Below are positions 57,847 through 64,000 of a stretch of 64,000 nt of DNA, one piece after another. A program made the position numbers and the translations under genes. The stretch is from Gnetum montanum. Its lineage: Eukaryota; Streptophyta; Gnetopsida; Gnetales; Gnetaceae. The number at the start of each line of letters is the position of its first letter. Positions within the stretch are counted from its first letter, which is position 1. The stretch is taken from assembly GCA_015680685.1 (NCBI GenBank), contig MNCI01034296.1, forward strand, positions 597,700 through 661,699, given 5' to 3'. A model generated the notes under the pieces. It had not been told where the DNA came from. It ran no database searches and saw nothing but the letters and a program-made list of their open reading frames with translations.

Positions 57847-58633
57847 TGATGAGTGGTGAGGTACCCCTACGCTCAACCATATGAATACAAGTGTGTAAGT
57901 GCGATTTGGTCAAACTGCATGGATGGACTAGTTGTGGCACCTAGACAATTATACGTTGATCATAGTTTGTTGTTTTCCCACTTGGACTAGTAGTAGCTTT
58001 ATCATGTATAGTTAGTCTAGAGTGAGACATATGATGTTGTCCTAATCTCTATGTTACTCCTGATAACAAAAAAGATAAATTGATTAAATTAATAATAATA
58101 GCAAAACCTAAATTAGCCGATGGCGATGGTATCCATCCTTAATCGTTCTTACATGTCTTGGACTTCATGGAATTACTGTTGGGCATGTCAAGTATTCTCA
58201 CTTAAAGACTCATAATTAATGCGTACACATTCCGCTTAATGATAGAAAAAGTAAATAACAATAAATTAGACTGTAATTAAAGAAAACATTAAATAATTAA
58301 AACAATGAAATTAATTTAAGTGAATGGTGTAATGATGAAAGTAATCTTGATCTTTATTGCCTGTCATGCATGTGTCCAAGTATGTCACACTCGAACAAAG
58401 GTGTTGTACAATTACAAACATCATACTATGGGTATGCGTTGAGAATAACTGAAAGTTAAATTGCTAAAAAAATAAACTTCTAACTCTCTAATGATCTAAT
58501 AATCTTCTTGCTATGTGCCTAAGTGCTATATTTATAGGCTAACATAGGAGTCATGATATCGTGTATATGATATTGTATCCAAGCCGTGATATTGCGTACC
58601 CGATATTGGGGCTTGACAAACCGTGATTAATCA
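57847..58633 (-). repeat. Element H 3' LTR
   Basis: 787 bases, TGATGAG to AATCA. On minus: GATATC/AATATC palindromes (58555-58615), TATA box CCTATAAATATAGC near 58530, then the usual U5 box near 57865-57890. Confidence 0.85.
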
Positions 58634-58647
58634 TACCCCCATGACTA
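58634..58647 (-). other. Polypurine tract of element H
   Basis: Minus: TTAGTCATGGGGGTA before the LTR start. Confidence 0.75.
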
Positions 58648-58800
58648 AATAAAAACTCATCCTTGAGTTAATATAATGAGAAATGAGTCTCTTACAAAAC
58701 ATTATGAAGGTGTGGGATTATTGAATACTACTGACTCACCATGCCACAGTATGGAAACATAAAATTTGAACACAAAATACAAAATACAAAATGTTGGAAC

Positions 58801-61577
58801 TCATGTGGTTCCTAGAGGTGGTGGCTTCTCCATTGGTGTTTTTCCTTTGTCTAGCCCTGCAAGCTTCTAAGATTGTTGATGGGTGAGAAGTGCTTGTAGT
58901 TTTTCTTCTTCTATTCGAGGATCATGCATAGTCCATGCTAATGTTCTAATGTTTGATGGAGCTAGCACCTCTAATAGACATGACAGTTGTGGAAACATCT
59001 TATTTGCTTTAGCATATCATGCAGCAAACTACCATCGTTCCTTCTCATGGGCTCTAGCTTTGTTTCATAATTCATGGTAATCTATTAATCGTCAAGCCAA
59101 GTTTGCTACTACATCTTTTTGATCATGGTAGCTTGCTTTGACCACTTCTAATTCAAAGTTTGCTACTTCTAATTTTTGCAATGTCTTATTATGTTTAGCA
59201 AACTTTGTCTCATACTTAGCATAAGTGGCAAGTGCCTACTTCTTGAGCTTAGTTCTTTAGTGCCTTACTATTAACATGGCTAGGTTAGCATATCGCAAGT
59301 TTGCCAACTCCATGTACTTTGTTAAGTCCTGAATCTGCAGGTCCCGACTTTTTAGTTCTGCTTGGTGGACGAAGGTATAAGTATCTAGTATGGCTTGCTA
59401 GTCATTGTGTTGAGCACTAAAAGAATTGATGTGAGACTTAGCCATATGGATCTCCTTTTCAATGATTTCCTTGTACATCCCCACCTAATCATAGAAGTGC
59501 TCTTTTAACTTCTCATGCTTCTTGGCCTTATTTTTCCACACACTTATTTCTATGGCCGTCTTTTGTTGGATGATGCAAACCTACTCCATGGAGAGGGTTC
59601 TATTCTCCTTGGCTAAGCAATTCATGTCTTGGTTGACCTGAACTAGTTGTTCTCACATTTGTTGAAAACTTTCTTTGAGAATGTCCTTCTGTTTCTCAAC
59701 TATCATTAACCAAAGATTTTTGACAGCAAGTAGTTTATTCTCCTCTTATAAGGCCTTGAGAGCTTTAGCATGTGCATATGTTTGAGCTTGTGCCTTTGAA
59801 GCATCCCAATTAGCTTGTTCTTTTTCCCTTGCAACATTTTTATTTTCTTCTAACAATTTTTTCAATTGCTTGATTCTGAAAACATCTAATTGGTTAGCTA
59901 CGATAAATTGGGAAGGATTCCTTCATTTAGCTTGTAGGGTGATGAGCTTTTCTTACAATCTTTGCAACTCTACTTTCGCATGCTCGACCTTAACTTCAGC
60001 CATGACCAATTTTCATTTGGTGGAAATGAGGTTTGATTGTGCTACTGTGACATCTTGGGGGATGTCAAACAAGGACATCATAACTTGTCCTATTTGCAGC
60101 AAGTGATCTAAAGCATCCTCATGTTCTGCAAGAGTCATTGAGGATTGGCCAAAACTTGGGCATCATGTGCTCCTATGAAATCTACCAATGGCATAACAAG
60201 GACATTAAATGATTCTTTGATATTATCTGTGACCACCTCTGTTGTGCCTACCACATCCTGGGGCTACATGACCACCACCGTGGCACCTTCACCAGTTTAT
60301 AATTTGACCTGGAAGGATGTGGCATTCTTAGAGATCTATTAAGACCACTAGGACTCTCCTCCTGAAATCAATGAAATATGTCCACTTGCAAGGTCAGCCA
60401 AAATAGTGGGTTTTATGACATCATCAATGACCTTAAATAAGTTTTTTGTATCACAACTTTCCGAACTGATCGTCTCAGCGATTGTTCAGAGGTGATTGAT
60501 AAATGGTCGATAGTCTTGTTATGGTGGTGGTGATTGTTGGACTTGCTGGCTTATGGGTTGTATGCTGGGCCCCACTTCTTGTTGTTGGCTTGGTCTTGTC
60601 ATTTAAGGTGTAGTGGGCTCATCCATTTACTCTTACTCTTGTTCTAATTACTTGCCAACGTATTTCCTTGGCACCGATAGTTTGAGTAGTTTAGCATATG
60701 AGGCATTTTGGGTTTTTCTAGAAACATCATTCATGTAGCCTAAGATTCTAGCACATCAACACAACTTCCTAATAAGACAAGGGAAAGGCAAGGCAAGCTT
60801 CCCTATCTTCCTTTCTTTAAATCTCTTTAATATCTTTGTCAGATATAAATGGGGTAGATTTGCATTAAATTTTTCCATCAAAATTGCACTACCTCGCACC
60901 ACCTAAGTAGATAATCTATTTAAACCTTTGGTGGGGAAAAAGTGATAAGTGCTAATCTTAAAGTAGATCCTCTCTTCGAGGGTCAATTTTGCATAGAATT
61001 TATTCTCCTTATCGTAAGCCAATTTTAACCATAATTTCCTTACATCTTTGTCCGAGAGAGTGGACAAACAAGCAACTTTTGGTCCTTCATTTGGAAGATT
61101 TAGGACCTATGCAATGGTCTTTGCAAGAAAATCAATGGAAACACCACCTATTTTGGCAATGGTGTCTTCTTCCTTGCCATGCCAGAATTGGTATGTTTCA
61201 CCCAAATACCAAGCACCACTCTCGAAGAGGATGGGCCATAGTGGAGACACCTTAAGTTGAGTCTTCACTAGTTCAGGGGCAAACTCAGTGAAAGGCCCAA
61301 AATTGAGCTCCACTATCATAGCTACAAAGGTGGACTTCTCCTGAATAGCTTGGAGACATTCATGGAACAATGTAAGATGTTGCCATGGTTTTAGGGCTCT
61401 AACTTTACCACCTTATGCATGGCTAGATTGCACTATCATAGGGGTTTCTTGATGAATGCTGAATGAGTGGGCCTTCTACTCTGCATGTTTTATGTGAGGT
61501 TCCTAGCCTCTACCTCCTCTTAGGCATTTAGGTACTCCTTGAGAAGGTCTTGCTTGATCACCTCTTTTTGGGGCCAT
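58801..61577 (-). pseudogene. ORF2 of element H (best-preserved copy)
   Basis: ATG at 61577 (MAPKRG), stop at 58801 after KGKTPMEKPPPLGTT; about 2.78 kb, so near 900 residues originally. Conserved domain at about 61370-60720: FHECLQAIQEKSTFVAMIVE, LNFGPFTEFAPELV, SPLWPILFESGAWYLG, FWHGKEEDTIAKIGGVSIDF, then LTLEERIYFK, FFPTKGLN, NANLPHLY, ALPFPCLIRK. A Gln/Pro-rich linker follows (about 60600). The GEGATVVVM / IKESFNV block is at about 60310-60180. The remainder to 59000 is charged helix of coiled-coil type, with MELANLRYANLAMLI near 59310. No catalytic motif, signal peptide or membrane segment is recognisable. A structural or RNA-binding accessory role is only a guess. Confidence 0.7.
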
Positions 61578-61639
61578 ATGTAATCATACAAAATTAATTA
61601 TTACTAAGGTTGTGTAGAGAAATTTTTATCAACTCATAC
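61578..61639 (-). other. Candidate 62-nt leader intron before H ORF2
   Basis: Minus: GAG|GTATGAGT donor (near-consensus), CTTAGTAAT branch-like site, and GATTACAT where the acceptor GATTACAG would be; the AG is mutated in this copy. Confidence 0.45.
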
Positions 61640-62080
61640 CTCACTCATTGCCTTAATTAACAATCCATAATTGCATAGTGTGATTTTTAGAGTTATGAAT
61701 ATTTTTGAGAAGTGGCTCCAAAAGGTGTTATTGTTGACCTTACAATCATTTGGGTGGCTTGGGTGATTGATAAAAATTAGCTTGGCATTTAAACATAGAA
61801 GGTTTCTTTGGTAAACATTGAATTTCTTACCCCTAAAATATCCTTTGGATGATGAAAAATTTTGAAAAACATTTGTGCACCTCCCACTATAGTACTCCCC
61901 CACAACTAAGTGAAACACTCCAAGTTCAACTAGGATCAAACAAAATTGAAATTGGAATGTTAGGGAGCTAGATATTGCACTTGGAAGATGGATATGTAAA
62001 GTGCTAAGTCACACAGGAAAATTTCAATAACTCCCCTAGTGTCAAATAAGAGGAATGAACTTGAAGTGGATGGGGCCATG
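61640..62080. other. ORF2 leader region of element H
   Basis: About 440 bases between the TATA box and the intron. No ORF of note. It shares blocks with A 27407-27823 (catttgggtgatgaaaaatt against tttcatcacccaaagga). Confidence 0.6.
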
Positions 62081-62155
62081 AGTATATATAGGTAGGGGAG
62101 ATGCGATATCATGTACTTGATATAAGGTACTTGGTATTGCATCAGACGTGATATC
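62081..62155 (-). promoter_or_regulatory. Putative internal promoter of H ORF2
   Basis: Minus: GTGATATCAC near 62150, degenerate GGTATT and GATATA words, GATATC at 62105, then CTATATATACT at 62081-62091. This is the same layout as the H LTR promoter and as A 27344-27406. Confidence 0.6.
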
Positions 62156-63494
62156 ACGTCCCCACTGAAATTCATTAAATGCAAGGATTGAGTGGGAATA
62201 TGAAATTTTTGATGTGTAATGAAGGATTGGAAATTGGAAGCTTTAGGGTATTTAGAAAATTAATTTTGAGGCACTAGAAGTATGTCATGGTGGGATCATC
62301 TATGAAAATTTGTGAAAAGGGGCTAGGATGAAGGGTGTATAGTAATTGTTGAGAAACGATTGATTACAATGATAAGGAAAAGGATAGTTCACTTAGGTAA
62401 GTAGTTAGATGATGTAAAATAATGTGTTGTGTGCTATAGGGACAAGTTACAAAAGTTACACAAGTGGATCCTCCCCAAAGCAAGCTTTAGCCTATGATGC
62501 CCTTATGGAACCACACCTCTAATGTTCGTAGGCACTAGAGAAGTTAAATGCAACATATACCTATGAACAAAACACACATGTTAAAACCATCGAGTTGAGA
62601 TAATAACTCTACATTATACCAACCATAAACTATGAACACTTGGATAACTAGATGAGATGGATGCAGAAGGGATCAGAGAAATTGAGACATGAGATTTCTC
62701 ATGATGATCACAATGGAATCTTGTGTGTAATTCATGGTCAAATAACCATGTGTTTGGCTTTCCAAGTTCTAGACCAAGTCCATACCACATTGCAGTGACA
62801 CCACATCACTTCATCCCATCAACAAACAACCATAAGCCTACTAGATTTGCAAGGAGTAACATCACTTGGCATTTTTTCCAAGGAAGGAGTAGGAGAGGAG
62901 TGTCATAATGCCTCACTCTCTTTCTTTCCTTGTATTCTCTCTTTTTCTTTTTTGTGTTTGGCTCTATGAAGTCACCTACCTTTAGGCATGAGTGCATGTA
63001 TTTCCAATGGAACCCATAGAAGCCTATTGAGTGTCATTTGAGTTACTCTTACTCCCATTTTTTGTTAGATCTACAAGGATATAGTCAAAATTGTGGCAAC
63101 ATGATAGAACATACAGAAGTAGCCAAAGAGAATCTATGAATCCCCTTGATGTCACACCCTTTTAATTCCACCTTGGTCCTTGACTTGTCTCTCTAGACAC
63201 AATGATTATCAAATTATTTATAGTTGAATGATGAGAAATATTACCATTGTGACTAGAGCATGAACCTCTTATTAATGGAATAGGTGGATGGATGTTGTGG
63301 TCTCAATGTCCAAATAATTAGTACCTTCTGACTAGGCAACATAGAGAAGAACCTTACCTTAATGGGCAACATGATCAACTTATTTATGGTTGAGATTATA
63401 ACAAAAAATTGAAAACAACAATTAGAAAAAGTAAAAGAAATAGAGAAATGACAAAAAATGGTAAAACAAAAAGATAAAATAACACTTACAAATC
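62156..63494. other. Spacer of element H
   Basis: Collinear with the A spacer read in reverse; contains ggatcctccccaaagcaa near 62465. No coding sequence supported. Confidence 0.65.
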
Positions 63495-63636
63495 CTAGAA
63501 ATTAGAATGGGGGTGACCCCCACAACTAAACATTTGGTCATGGCTAGGATTAATAAGTGGATGAATGGGATCCATGCATGTATGAAACATTAGGGGCCCA
63601 TCATGCCCTATCCACTGGATGTCTATTGGTGGTATG
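63495..63636 (-). pseudogene. Gag C-terminus of element H
   Basis: The minus frame has MFHTCMDPIHPLINPSHDQM then FSCGGHPHSNF-stop, matching the Gag end of C (FSTCKDPHLPFFNSSHGQQ, FSYGGYSLF) and of A. It is cut at 63636 by the E-type LTR. Confidence 0.75.
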
Positions 63637-64000
63637 TGTTGGTGATCATTTGGGATGCGACCGCCAATGAGTGTCCTCGAACAGGATTTAGGTGCCTGCT
63701 GGTCTCTGGCAACACCAAGGCCCAGATATATCTGAATAAACATAGTAGTTAATGTGAGTATATGTGTGTGCTGTTGCGGCATGTGGTTGTGTGAAATGTA
63801 ACGATTGCGTTGTGTGTAAACTACAAATGACTTACTTTAAAGAGATTCAGCCAACTTTGCCAAGTACTATGAGTTGTTGAAAGTTTCCTATTTTGTTCAA
63901 CTACCTAGTCTACGTGGCCCTTATAATACCTACTTGTAACAAATAAACTTTTGCAAAAACATTTGAGCACAACTCTGCAATCTACTCCTAATTTTCCCTA
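63637..64000 (-). repeat. E-type LTR (third copy, runs off the window)
   Basis: TGTTGGTGATCATTTGGGA is the plus-strand edge, matching 15210 onward, with shared ctctggcaacaccaaggccc at 63711 and 15318, then the AT-rich block also present at 7020. It is inserted in the gag of H. Whether it carries the gene fragments lies beyond the window. Confidence 0.7.

Larger units (their letters stand above)
57847..63636 (-). mobile_element. Element H: pol-less Athila-like retrotransposon, 5' truncated
   Basis: From 57847: 3' LTR, polypurine tract, ORF2, leader intron, internal promoter, spacer, then the C-terminus of gag, where an E-type LTR begins at 63637. The spacer passes directly from ORF2 to the gag end, so pol is absent, as in A and C. 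The left flank GTTAC may be one half of a target duplication; the other half is outside the window. Confidence 0.85.

Overview
This window is plant nuclear DNA made almost entirely of old, nested LTR retrotransposons. I see no intact host gene, tRNA, rRNA or CRISPR array. The Athila-like Ty3/gypsy elements with tRNA-Asp-type primer sites, a copia element, a DUF4283 fragment and plant gene scraps (GDSL lipase, PPR, WW domain) point to a large-genome seed plant, possibly a gymnosperm; the species cannot be told from the sequence. Every element is broken by stops, frameshifts or deletions, so coding entries are given as pseudogenes. Element letters are mine.

Layout. (1) 1-7019: element G (minus strand), Athila-like with gag and protease only; its 3' LTR is internally inverted at 405/406. 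G sits in a long LTR of element E. (2) 7020-47564: element E (minus), a Tat-like element with LTRs of about 3.8 kb. Its 3' LTR (7020-12361) and 5' LTR (15210-15586 plus 44150-47564) both carry the same four host-gene fragments. Its short interior (12362-15209) has gag, protease and an RNase H remnant. A copia-type solo LTR lies at 9159-10450. (3) 15587-44149: element D (minus), inserted in the E 5' LTR. It is the only copy here with gag, protease, RT, RNase H, integrase and a second ORF (ORF2). D is interrupted by element A (22918-31658, TSD ATCTC) in the integrase and by element C (37715-43407, TSD ATTGT) in its outer 5' LTR. (4) 47565-57846: copia element K (minus), holding chromovirus-like element J (48990-55363) and a DUF4283/CCHC fragment. 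(5) 57847-63636: element H (minus), a pol-less Athila-like copy inserted in K, then truncated by another E-type LTR (63637-64000).

How the parts relate. A, C and H have gag and ORF2 but no pol, and the same gag-spacer-ORF2 order, so they look like one non-autonomous family that would need enzymes from D-like relatives. ORF2 is an unfamiliar long protein with a conserved globular N-terminal part and a coiled-coil remainder. In A, H and D the region upstream of ORF2 repeats the design of the same element's LTR core promoter: a cluster of palindromes (GATATC type in A and H, GTCGAC type in D) followed by a TATA box. In all four copies ORF2 starts directly after what looks like a 55-63 nt leader intron. 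Together this suggests that ORF2 is made from its own internally promoted, spliced RNA. This is the most interesting system in the window.

Assembly notes: single Ns at 24126 and 30523 are flanked by direct duplicates and are probably unmerged contig overlaps. The 180-N gap at 38225-38404 is probably about 273 bases in reality, judging from the partner LTR.
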